Source: a virus
DNA: 20,105 nt
IMG/VR virus record: IMGVR_UViG_3300037261_000054
Coordinates: 1 to 20,105 of that record
Reading direction: 5' to 3' (one strand)
Shown: positions 12,129 through 19,283 of the stretch, piece by piece
Position numbering within the stretch: position 1 is the first letter of the stretch
How the letters are laid out: the number at the start of each line of letters is the position of its first letter
Translations under genes and position numbers: made by a program
The notes under the pieces: generated by a model
Databases searched by the model: none
Seen by the model: the letters and a program-made list of their open reading frames with translations, nothing else
What the model was told of the DNA's origin: nothing

Positions 12129-12701
12129 ATGGCGATGAAAGAAAATATGATCGGTAAACTCTGCACCTATAAAGGTCGGATTATCGATCTACGCAACATG
12201 GAGCCGGAAGATTTCGACGTGGTTGAGATCGCTCACGCTCTGAGCCTCCGCTGCCGCTTTGGTGGCATGTCAAAGGAGTTCTACTCAGTCGGTCAGCATT
12301 CCTTCTATGCAAGCTGGATGGTCCCCGCCAAGAAAGCTTTAGCGGCTCTCCTCCACGACGGAGTTGAGGCGTATCTTGGCGACATGGTATCTCCTTTGAA
12401 GCCACTCTTCCCAGAATTCAAGACGTTCGAAAAGAAGCTTGGTGGGCAGATGGCGTTGTCTTTCAGTCTCGCCGTCGATGCTCTGGAAGACCCAGATATC
12501 AAGATGGTCGATCAAAAGCTGATGGCTCTGGAAGCCGCATATCTCATGACTGATCCATCGTTTGTGTTCGACTATGTTGGCACGCCTGATGGTTCGATGT
12601 TCATGATCGACCGCTCGTTCCACTGTTGGGAACCAAAGATTGCTGAAGACATCTTCATGCAACGTTTTAACGAGTTAAAGGATGGAGGTCACATTGCCTA
12701 A
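12129..12701 (+). CDS. HD-domain phosphohydrolase (YfbR-like 5'-deoxynucleotidase)
   Basis: 190 residues; the ATG is preceded by TAGGAG with a 7-nt spacer. HD-superfamily ligands are visible: His57 in SVGQHS, His76-Asp77 in LAALLHDGVEAYLGD and Asp128 in MVDQKLMALEA. The arrangement RFGG...YSVGQHSFYAS...HDGVEAYLGDMVSPLK is that of YfbR-like enzymes, which cleave dNMPs to deoxynucleosides and phosphate and are common in phage nucleotide metabolism. It probably helps balance or recycle the deoxynucleotide pool during replication. It overlaps the methyltransferase by 8 nt. Confidence 0.87.
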   Translation: MAMKENMIGKLCTYKGRIIDLRNMEPEDFDVVEIAHALSLRCRFGGMSKEFYSVGQHSFYASWMVPAKKALAALLHDGVEAYLGDMVSPLKPLFPEFKTFEKKLGGQMALSFSLAVDALEDPDIKMVDQKLMALEAAYLMTDPSFVFDYVGTPDGSMFMIDRSFHCWEPKIAEDIFMQRFNELKDGGHIA

Positions 12702-13275
12702 CGATCCCGCGATGTTCGGTCTGGATTACGACCGTGAAGCCAATGACCTTTACCCGACGCCTGGGTGGGTGACGGAAGCAGTTATACCATTTTTGCGATT
12801 TCATGGTATCACTCCCAAGCATCCCATCTGGGAGCCTGCGTGCGGCAATGGTAAGATGGCGGAAGTGTTACGCAAAGCTGGCTTCGTCATGAAAGCGACC
12901 GATATCAAAGATTATGGATATGGGTTCATGTCAGATGTCCAGGACTTCCTGGCACCACCAAAAACTGTAGGTCATGGCTGCATCGTGACCAATCCACCAT
13001 ACGGCAACAATGCTCAGTATTTCATCCAGCAGGCGTTGGATCACACGCAGGTATGCGCGGGTGTCGTGGCGATGCTGTTGCGGAATGAATACGACAGTGC
13101 CAAAAGTCGTGTTGATTTATTCGAACGTCCGTTTGCTCGCAAAGTGGTTTTAACCACACGTCCACGATGGATTGAAGGATCGACAGGTGCTCCACGGCAC
13201 AATTATGCGTGGTTCATTTGGGACTGGACGTGGACTGACCGACCGACTATCTCTTATCATGTGAAAGGAAAATAG
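12694..13275 (+). CDS. N6-adenine DNA methyltransferase
   Basis: About 193 residues. Motif I WEPACGNG (SAM binding, residues 46-53) and motif IV TNPPYG (99-104) define an adenine-specific methyltransferase. The opening FGLDYDREANDLYPTPGWVT is typical of small phage Dam-like enzymes. I prefer the TTG at 12694 because TGGAGG lies 5 nt before it; an in-frame ATG at 12682 sits directly behind AAAGG with no spacer. No separate target-recognition domain is evident, so the recognised sequence is likely short. The likely role is protection of phage DNA from restriction or marking of replicated DNA. No cognate restriction enzyme is nearby. Confidence 0.87.
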   Translation: MPNDPAMFGLDYDREANDLYPTPGWVTEAVIPFLRFHGITPKHPIWEPACGNGKMAEVLRKAGFVMKATDIKDYGYGFMSDVQDFLAPPKTVGHGCIVTNPPYGNNAQYFIQQALDHTQVCAGVVAMLLRNEYDSAKSRVDLFERPFARKVVLTTRPRWIEGSTGAPRHNYAWFIWDWTWTDRPTISYHVKGK

Positions 13276-13278
13276 GTC

Positions 13279-13695
13279 ATGAGACTTTCAATCACAGTAT
13301 GGACTGATGATGGCAAAGAGATCGCATTTTCCAAAATCGTAGTCCCAATGAAGAACGATGAAGCTACAATATGGGCCACACACAGCATCAACGAAGCTGT
13401 AAAATACACTTACAAAATCGATGCAATGGATGACGATGATGAAGATGGTCCACGAGTCCCGCTCGTCCCACTGCTGCGTGATGTCGAGATAACTCTCATT
13501 CCAGCATCAGCAAAAGTTGAAGTGCATAATGCGCTTGTGAATGGTCTGGAGATTGATAATGCGGTTGCTGTCAAGATCATAGAGGCTGCGCATCAAGGCG
13601 TTTGTGTCAAGGTAGCCGAGAAAGAGACGCCAGAAGAAGCCATGCGAGTTCTGGAGATTTTGGAAGCGGCTGGAGCAAAGGTGCGGCTTATCTGA
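13279..13695 (+). CDS. Protein with ribosomal L7/L12 C-terminal-domain-like ending, 138 aa
   Basis: The N-terminal half (residues 1-75) is beta-rich (SITVWTDDGKEIAFSKIVVP) with an acidic run DDDDED (51-56). Residues 98-138 (VKIIEAAHQGVCVKVAEKET, then PEEAMRVLEILEAAGAKVRL) closely track the end of bacterial L7/L12 (KxVxEAP..VKEgvsKeEAEelKkkLEeAGAkVelk). In the ribosome that domain binds translation factors; ClpS shares the fold. A phage protein carrying it might contact a translation factor or a protease adaptor, or merely share the fold. The stop overlaps the polymerase ATG by one base, so the two are coupled. The similarity is a by-eye impression, not a proven homology. Confidence 0.6.
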   Translation: MRLSITVWTDDGKEIAFSKIVVPMKNDEATIWATHSINEAVKYTYKIDAMDDDDEDGPRVPLVPLLRDVEITLIPASAKVEVHNALVNGLEIDNAVAVKIIEAAHQGVCVKVAEKETPEEAMRVLEILEAAGAKVRLI

Positions 13696-15821
13696 TGGCA
13701 TCGTATCCTCGCATACGCACAGCGATTTTTGATGTTGAGTCGGATGGTCTTCTAGACCAACTCACGACGATTCATTGCTTGCTGATTAGAGATTTCGAGC
13801 GACGAGTGACGTATCGTTTCCGTCGTAACGATGTCGAGGATACGATTGACGAAGGTCTCGACCTGTTGGAAGACGCAGAGATTGTTGTAGGTCACAATTC
13901 TGTAATGTTCGACGAACCCGCGTTGTGTAAAGTTTACGACGGAATAGCCCTTAGAGGGCTAAAATATGATACACTTGTCATGGCTCGCATGTGCTTTGCC
14001 GATCAGAAAGACAAAGATTTCGAACTGTGGCGGCGTGGCAAGCTTCCAGGCAAATACATCGGCTTCCACACATTGAAGGCGTGGGGTTGGCGATTGGGAA
14101 TGCATAAAGGTGACTATGCGGATGACAAAGCCGCCGAGGCTAAAGAACTCGGTATTGAAGACACTACACAACTTGTCAAGTTCGTGTGGGGTCAGTGGTC
14201 GCAGCCTATGGAGGATTATTGCGCACTCGACGTGGACATCACGACTATGCTATGGTCACGTATCGTGGCTATGCACTGGGACCCACGTGCTATTGAGCTT
14301 GAGCACGCAATCCATACGCTTATGTTCCAGCAGGAGCAAAATGGTATCCATTTTAATACCACTGCTGCCGAGGCGCTTGCAGTCCAACTTGAAGACGAAT
14401 GCCACAAGCTTGAAATCGAAGTCATCGAGCATTTCGGAAAATGGTGGAAACCCACTAAGAAACGCATAGTTCGTCAGCTTTGGGAAGACCCAGATGGCGT
14501 CAACAAAGGCAAGAAATACGAGGGACTGTGGAATGGCACTTACGAGGACGGAACGGTTATCGAAACCACACGACGAGCGATTTGGGCGGATGTCACGTAT
14601 CCTAAAAGAAACGTCAGCTATGGGGACGTGCTCAGAGGAAGCTACTCAACAGATGCTCCTTTCTGTAAGGTCGAGAGAATTGAGTTCAACCCTGGAAGCC
14701 GAGTGCAAATCATCGACAGGTTCACCACCGTCTATAATTGGAACCCCGTGGACTTCACTGAAAAAGGAAATCCAACAGTCGATGACGATGTTCTTCGCAC
14801 CCTTATCGGTCACATACCGATGGCTGAGGAACTTGCGGAAGTCTTCTACTACAACAAAAGACTGAGCCAACTTAAAACTGGTGCGAAAGCGTGGCTGAAA
14901 AAGGTTCAACCTGATGGTAAAATACATGCTTACGTTAATGTTGGTGGGACCATTTCTGGTCGTGCTTCTCATGTCGATCCGAATTTGGCTCAGGTCCCTA
15001 AGGTCAAATACGTCAAAGCGGTTGACGCAGATGGAAATGTGATCCTCAATGCCAAAGGGAAACCTAAAGAGGTAGTTGGGTTAGGCAGAGCAGGCGATCA
15101 TGGCTTCGAATGCCGATCTTTGTTTTATGTTCCAGCACCATGGAAGATGATGGGCATTGATATGTCTGGCATCGAGCTAAGATGCTTTGGTGAGAAGCTG
15201 TCGAAATACGATGGAGGGGAATATCTCAATCTCGTATTAAGCGGTGATCCTCATTCATACAATCAACAATTGGCTGAACTCCCTACTCGTGATAATGCCA
15301 AGACGTTCATCTATGCTCTTTTATACGGGGCTGGGGATATCAAGCTTGGGAGTATTGTCGCTCCTCTCGCAGACGAAGAAGAACAGAGAGCGATTGGTGT
15401 TCGTCTTCGTGCTCGGTTTATGTCTGGTCTTCCTGCTTACGCTCTTTTAGTAAAGGAGATTAAACGCTATGCGCGATCAGGGTTCATTCCTGGTCTGGAC
15501 GGCAGAAAACTGTATGTCAGATCACCCCACTCAGCTCTCAACGTTTGGCTCCAAAGTGACGCCGCTCTGCTTAGTAAGAAATGGATTACTCTCACAGTGG
15601 AGAAGTTAGAAGCTCATGGATTACGCCATGGTTGGGATGGAGACTTTGTTCAATTGCTTTGGATACACGATGAATGTCAATCTGCAATAAAACCAGAAAT
15701 TTCGGAGTTGTTTTCAGAAACTTCTGTTTTATCAGCTAAAGAAGCTGGTAAGTTTTTCAATTATAATTGTCCTATTGATGTAGTTCCTAAAATTGGACAA
15801 ACATGGGCAGAATGTCATTGA
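13695..15821 (+). CDS. Family A DNA polymerase with 3'-5' exonuclease domain (T7-like)
   Basis: 708 residues from ATG 13695, which shares a base with the preceding TGA; no strong ribosome-binding site, so coupling is likely. The exonuclease is complete: Exo I FDVESDG (Asp13, Glu15), Exo II VGHNSVMFDE (Asp73), Exo III YCALDVD (Tyr175, Asp179). The polymerase motifs are A GIDMSGIELR (487-496, catalytic Asp489), B RDNAKTFIYALLYG (532-545, Arg532, Lys536) and C WIHDE (656-660). Motif B is almost identical to T7 gp5. No 5'-3' exonuclease domain. It replicates the phage genome together with the helicase and nucleases nearby. The last 55 codons (from about 15655, at motif C) turn abruptly AT-rich, merging with the HNH gene that overlaps by 19 nt. 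Confidence 0.95.
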   Translation: MASYPRIRTAIFDVESDGLLDQLTTIHCLLIRDFERRVTYRFRRNDVEDTIDEGLDLLEDAEIVVGHNSVMFDEPALCKVYDGIALRGLKYDTLVMARMCFADQKDKDFELWRRGKLPGKYIGFHTLKAWGWRLGMHKGDYADDKAAEAKELGIEDTTQLVKFVWGQWSQPMEDYCALDVDITTMLWSRIVAMHWDPRAIELEHAIHTLMFQQEQNGIHFNTTAAEALAVQLEDECHKLEIEVIEHFGKWWKPTKKRIVRQLWEDPDGVNKGKKYEGLWNGTYEDGTVIETTRRAIWADVTYPKRNVSYGDVLRGSYSTDAPFCKVERIEFNPGSRVQIIDRFTTVYNWNPVDFTEKGNPTVDDDVLRTLIGHIPMAEELAEVFYYNKRLSQLKTGAKAWLKKVQPDGKIHAYVNVGGTISGRASHVDPNLAQVPKVKYVKAVDADGNVILNAKGKPKEVVGLGRAGDHGFECRSLFYVPAPWKMMGIDMSGIELRCFGEKLSKYDGGEYLNLVLSGDPHSYNQQLAELPTRDNAKTFIYALLYGAGDIKLGSIVAPLADEEEQRAIGVRLRARFMSGLPAYALLVKEIKRYARSGFIPGLDGRKLYVRSPHSALNVWLQSDAALLSKKWITLTVEKLEAHGLRHGWDGDFVQLLWIHDECQSAIKPEISELFSETSVLSAKEAGKFFNYNCPIDVVPKIGQTWAECH

Positions 15822-16315
15822 TTAGTCGCAAAGAAGCTAAGGCGCTCGGGCTTACACAATACGATTCCGCACATCCTTGCAAAGCAGGACATTTTGGTAA
15901 ACGTGAAGTTATTAACTGTGTATGTCTGGAATGCAAAAAGATCAGTTATACTAAGTGGCAAACTGGGGCAAAAGGAATGGCGTATCGGGCTAAAGAAATG
16001 GTAAGATATCGCGAACAACCTAAAAATAGAATGTTGAGCCGAGTAAAAACCAGAGCCGGAATAAAAGGAATCGAATTTGATCTTACTATAAATGACATAA
16101 AGATTCCCAACGAATGTCCTGTTTTAGGTATTCCACTGTTGATCGCCAATGGCTATAGATTAGACAATTCTCCATCTATTGATCGAGTAGATAGCAGCAA
16201 AGGATATATTCGTGGGAATATTAAGATTATAAGTTGGAGAGCGAATAAAATCAAGTCTGATGCCACGGCTGACGAACTTCTCGCTATCGCAGCATACATG
16301 AAACAAAACGCTTGA
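15803..16315 (+). CDS. HNH endonuclease with N-terminal zinc knuckle
   Basis: 170 residues. The N-terminal zinc knuckle is PCKAGHFGKREVINCVCLEC (Cys26, His30, Cys41, Cys44; Cys39 also near). The HNH core is CPVLGIPL (105-112) and SPSIDRVDSSKGYIRGNIK, followed by SWRANKIKSDAT. This is the free-standing phage HNH family often found beside replication genes. Two ATGs, 15803 and 15812, are possible; both overlap the polymerase stop. Gene and upstream polymerase tail are AT-rich (about 33% G+C over 15661-15780 against about 58% over 9901-9960). That suggests arrival by homing, with co-conversion of the polymerase end. The target is probably the polymerase 3' region in phages lacking the gene. Confidence 0.85.
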   Translation: MGRMSLISRKEAKALGLTQYDSAHPCKAGHFGKREVINCVCLECKKISYTKWQTGAKGMAYRAKEMVRYREQPKNRMLSRVKTRAGIKGIEFDLTINDIKIPNECPVLGIPLLIANGYRLDNSPSIDRVDSSKGYIRGNIKIISWRANKIKSDATADELLAIAAYMKQNA

Positions 16316-16340
16316 CAACCGCCTCAACTTGTGCTATGCA
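16312..16340 (+). promoter_or_regulatory. Sigma70-type promoter for the DEDD exonuclease operon
   Basis: -35 TTGACA (16312-16317) contains the HNH stop codon in GCTTGACA. The spacer is 17 bp ending TGTGC, and the -10 is TATGCA (16335-16340). The next ATG is at 16367 behind GGAAAGAG. Confidence 0.78.
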
Positions 16341-16366
16341 ACACCCACAATGGAAAGAGTTACACG

Positions 16367-16957
16367 ATGACCAAAGTCCTAACCTACGATACCGAAACTA
16401 CTGGAAAATGGAACTTCAACGCTCCACCCGGTCATCCTTCTCAACCACATTTGGTTCAGCTTGGTGCCATTCTGGAGGATTATGAGACCGGAGTGATCCA
16501 TTGTCAGGTTGATGTCCTCGTCGATCCGAATGGCGAATGGGAAGTATCCGAAGAGGTTTCCAAAATCCACGGCATCACGAATGAAGAAGCTTGTAAGCAC
16601 GGCATCTTGTTGTCGAACGCCTGTTATCTGTTCCGCGATCTGGCTCGACAGGCTGACATCATCGTGGCACACAATCTTGAATTCGACAAGAACATTATGA
16701 CTCATGCCTTGTTGGAAGCCGAGTTGCCTAATATCCCATGGGAGAAACGCATTCAGCGTTGCACGATGCGAACTGCCACAAACATCGTCAAGGCTCCGAA
16801 TGCCAACGGTCGTAAAGGATACAAGTGGCCCACGCTGAATGAAGCACACATGTTTTACTTTAACGAACCTGTCGTGTTCGCACATACCGCGATGGCTGAC
16901 GCCATGGCGTGTCGCCGTATCTACGGCGCACTTGAAAAAACGGGAGCATTCACATGA
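16367..16957 (+). CDS. DEDDh 3'-5' exonuclease (DnaQ/Pol III epsilon-like)
   Basis: 196 residues from ATG 16367; a longer frame from 16331 would start inside the promoter. Catalytic residues: Asp8 and Glu10 in YDTETTG, Asp107 in VAHNLEFDK, His173 and Asp178 in FAHTAMADAM. SKIHGIT (65-71) is the usual second landmark of DnaQ-fold exonucleases. It degrades DNA or RNA from 3' ends. Since the polymerase already has a proofreading domain, this one probably works in recombination, repair or host DNA/RNA breakdown. Its stop overlaps the next ATG (ATGA). Confidence 0.9.
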   Translation: MTKVLTYDTETTGKWNFNAPPGHPSQPHLVQLGAILEDYETGVIHCQVDVLVDPNGEWEVSEEVSKIHGITNEEACKHGILLSNACYLFRDLARQADIIVAHNLEFDKNIMTHALLEAELPNIPWEKRIQRCTMRTATNIVKAPNANGRKGYKWPTLNEAHMFYFNEPVVFAHTAMADAMACRRIYGALEKTGAFT

Positions 16958-17178
16958 TACCTATGCCGAAAGAAACCCAATCGTATGCGATGACCATGGC
17001 GATTAAGAACCGTGCTCTCGCTGACAATCACATTCAGACCGCTCTCGGGCAGATCGCCACGGGAGCCATGCTGGAGATGTTCAATGCTGGTTATGCAAGG
17101 GCGCTCGCTGACATGAACAATGCTGATGACGATGGTAACGCTGTTGTCGAGATCAGCGATGAAGAGGCAAAGCCATGA
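16954..17178 (+). CDS. Small helical protein of unknown function, 74 aa
   Basis: The ATG overlaps the exonuclease TGA (ATGA), and GGGAG lies 7 nt upstream. The peptide is Ala/Met-rich and helical (NRALADNHIQTALGQIATGA, MLEMFNAGYARALADM) with an acidic C-terminus (DDDGNAVVEISDEEAKP). It looks like a small soluble helical-hairpin protein. No family recognised. It ends in an ATGA overlap with the next gene, so all three genes are coupled. Confidence 0.68.
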   Translation: MIPMPKETQSYAMTMAIKNRALADNHIQTALGQIATGAMLEMFNAGYARALADMNNADDDGNAVVEISDEEAKP

Positions 17179-17588
17179 CCATCTCTTTCAAGCAGAGAGC
17201 CAACGCCAGCACCGCACTATGGAGCGGTCGTATCCCGATCAACGCCCCGCAGGAGGCTGAGACGCTTGCCCAGAGCCTCATGGGTGCTCCAGAGCCACCG
17301 CCGGTCTACACTTCTAAGGAAGCGGCTGAGACCGCTCTCAGGCTCAATAGGCCGCGTGGTCGATCTGATGGTCGCACATGTGGTGACAGGTTCGAACGAT
17401 GTGCTTCCCATATCACGTATGCTTGGATGCCAATTCGCCGTCGCATCGGTAAAGCTTGGCACGTCGGTCAGGTCGCTCTCCACGTCTATCACGCCACGAA
17501 GGGATGGAAGATTTCTCACGGGCACAACAGTCCAGTGTTCAAGTCCATGCAGCCTCAAAATGAGGTCATCGGAGTTGCAGGATCGTGA
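17175..17588 (+). CDS. Protein of unknown function, 137 aa
   Basis: Chosen over competing frames in the same region because its ATG overlaps the upstream stop (ATGA) and its stop overlaps the next start (GTGA). The N-terminal 50 residues are Ala/Pro-rich and possibly flexible (GAPEPPPVYTSKEAAETALR). The C-terminal half is basic with aromatic residues (ITYAWMPIRRRIGKAWHVGQ, VALHVYHATKGWKISHGH), pI probably high. No catalytic motif or membrane segment is recognised. Confidence 0.6.
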   Translation: MTISFKQRANASTALWSGRIPINAPQEAETLAQSLMGAPEPPPVYTSKEAAETALRLNRPRGRSDGRTCGDRFERCASHITYAWMPIRRRIGKAWHVGQVALHVYHATKGWKISHGHNSPVFKSMQPQNEVIGVAGS

Positions 17589-18007
17589 AGAATCCAGATG
17601 GATGGGGCCAATACTTTCTCCCTGCATTCTTTCTCGCGATTGTTCTGGTTGCGGCAGTCGCGAGTTGCACTGCTGACGCAAAGCCGCCTCAAGGCGTTAC
17701 GATTGATCCAGAACTACATGAATGGTTCGAACGTCAGAAGAACCAAGGTGGTTCACCATGCTGTAGTGTTGCTGATGGGCACATGCTGGAAGAAGACGCT
17801 GTTCGCATAGTCGGAGACCACTATGAAGTAAATATCAACAACAAGTGGCACAAGATTGAACCACGCATGATGCGTCAGAATGCGCTTGACGATCCAAACC
17901 CAACTGGAAAAGCTGTTGTGTGGTATGTGCTGTTTGAACCAGCATTATACAACGAACTATACGAAGGAGTATATATTTACTGCTTCGCCCCAGGCTACAC
18001 AGGATAA
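17585..18007 (+). CDS. Exported protein/lipoprotein candidate of a Rhizobiales-type family, 140 aa
   Basis: The start GTG 17585 overlaps the previous stop. Residues 12-27 form a hydrophobic signal/anchor (LPAFFLAIVLVAAVAS) ending VASC, a near-lipobox with Cys28. The mature part has EWFERQKNQGGSPCCSVADG, then HYEVNINNKWHKIEP, NPTGKAVVWYV and a C-terminal YIYCFAPG. This is the pattern of a small cysteine-containing exported family I know mainly from Rhizobiales chromosomes and their phages (WF..L..p..g.sCC..aDg...). Function unknown; location is probably periplasmic or inner-membrane-anchored. Its presence within a replication/recombination operon is odd and suggests acquisition of a host gene. 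Confidence 0.78.
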   Translation: MKNPDGWGQYFLPAFFLAIVLVAAVASCTADAKPPQGVTIDPELHEWFERQKNQGGSPCCSVADGHMLEEDAVRIVGDHYEVNINNKWHKIEPRMMRQNALDDPNPTGKAVVWYVLFEPALYNELYEGVYIYCFAPGYTG

Positions 18008-18011
18008 CCAA

Positions 18012-19214
18012 ATGAAGCTAAACTTTGAAGACATGTTCTCTGAGTTCGTCGCAGCGACGAAGAAGGAGTGGGCTCATGACCGACAGAAATCAGTTGGAGC
18101 ATCAGAGGTCTTCGCCTGCCTTCGCATGGCATGGTTTAAGAAGCGTGGCGACGAATTCACAACGCCGGTTCAAATCGGTCTTGAAGTCAAGCAAACTGGA
18201 ACTGAGATATTAGATGACGAGGTAATCCCGATCTATGAAGAAGTCCCTATCTTTCAAGATCAACCTATGTATCCTGTTGATGATGATGCACCTGAAGGTT
18301 GGGGTGCTGCCAGACGCGGCGACCTTGTGGAAGCACATTTCGTCGTTCCCACTATCCGTGATCATCTCCCTAAAGGAAAACTCTTATGGGGCGGGACTGA
18401 TCAGAAAACTCTTCACCATGGTTATAATAGTGCTACTCCTGACGGGCTTATTGTTGGTGTGGACCGTGATAGCCTTATTGATTACGGTGTCACTGACATA
18501 TTGGGGAATTGCTTTGTTCTGGAAATTAAGTCCATTGATCCTCGGGTGAACCTTGAGGAAGCCAAAGCCATCCACATTGGTCAGGCTAAGACGCAGTTGG
18601 GCATCATAAGAGAGAAGACGCCATATAAGCCCATGTATGCCATCATCCTGTATGTTGATGCGTCTTTCCTTGACAAGATCAGCGTCTTTGTCGTTAAGTT
18701 TGAAGAAACCGTATGGGAAGCCGCGCAAACTCGTGCCAACATCGTGTTCACGACCGATGACCCGGCTCTCGTGCCACCGGAAGGAAAGATCACGAACGAA
18801 TGCCAGTATTGCCCGTTCCAACGATCCTGCGCCATCGTTACGTGTGGCTCCATACCGGAAGACAATGCAGCGGAAGCAGCGAAGAATGAGACCGTCTTAA
18901 TGGAATTCGATGATCATGTCGCAATCTGGAAACAATCAAAAGCCGAGTTCGACGCCGCCGAAGAAGCCTATAAAGGCGTCAGACAGCAAATCAAAGATGC
19001 ACTTATCGACGCTGGCACACGCAAGCTTGGTGGGAAGAAGGCCAAAAGGCCGTGGTCTGTCTCGTGGACTGCCCAAGAAGGCGCTTCCAGGCTTGATCAA
19101 GGTCTTTTGAGGAATGCTTTAGGTGATCTTGAGCCATTTAAGACATCAGGCGATCCATTCGACGTGTTGCGTGTGACATTCGCAAAAGAGAGTTCGTCTG
19201 AGGATAATGCTTGA
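18012..19214 (+). CDS. PD-(D/E)XK exonuclease, Cas4/RecB-like with cysteine cluster
   Basis: 400 residues from ATG 18012 (AGGA upstream); a frame open from 17880 overlaps the previous gene and is rejected. The nuclease core is visible: GASEVFACLRMAWF (Cys37), Glu107 in LVEAHF, Asp144 in SATPDGLI and the EIKS motif (171-174), then QLGIIRE...YAIILYVDAS. Cys264, Cys267 and Cys273 in CQYCPFQRSC, together with Cys37, match the iron-sulfur cluster layout of Cas4/AddB-type nucleases. Residues 300-380 form a charged helical tail. Phage enzymes of this kind resect DNA ends for recombination or packaging-linked replication. The downstream 254-aa gene, separately promoted, may be its single-strand-binding partner (inference). 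Confidence 0.87.
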   Translation: MKLNFEDMFSEFVAATKKEWAHDRQKSVGASEVFACLRMAWFKKRGDEFTTPVQIGLEVKQTGTEILDDEVIPIYEEVPIFQDQPMYPVDDDAPEGWGAARRGDLVEAHFVVPTIRDHLPKGKLLWGGTDQKTLHHGYNSATPDGLIVGVDRDSLIDYGVTDILGNCFVLEIKSIDPRVNLEEAKAIHIGQAKTQLGIIREKTPYKPMYAIILYVDASFLDKISVFVVKFEETVWEAAQTRANIVFTTDDPALVPPEGKITNECQYCPFQRSCAIVTCGSIPEDNAAEAAKNETVLMEFDDHVAIWKQSKAEFDAAEEAYKGVRQQIKDALIDAGTRKLGGKKAKRPWSVSWTAQEGASRLDQGLLRNALGDLEPFKTSGDPFDVLRVTFAKESSSEDNA

Positions 19215-19239
19215 CATCCTCAGTGAATTGTGCTAAACC
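19211..19239 (+). promoter_or_regulatory. Candidate promoter for the 254-aa gene
   Basis: -35 TTGACA (19211-19216) contains the nuclease stop codon in GCTTGACA. The spacer is 17 bp ending TGTGC; the -10, TAAACC (19234-19239), is poor. A small inverted repeat CTTAA-TTG-TTAAG (19249-19261) lies just downstream. Confidence 0.55.
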
Positions 19240-19283
19240 ATCGTCAAGCTTAATTGTTAAGTGAAAAGTGAAAAGGTGATAAG

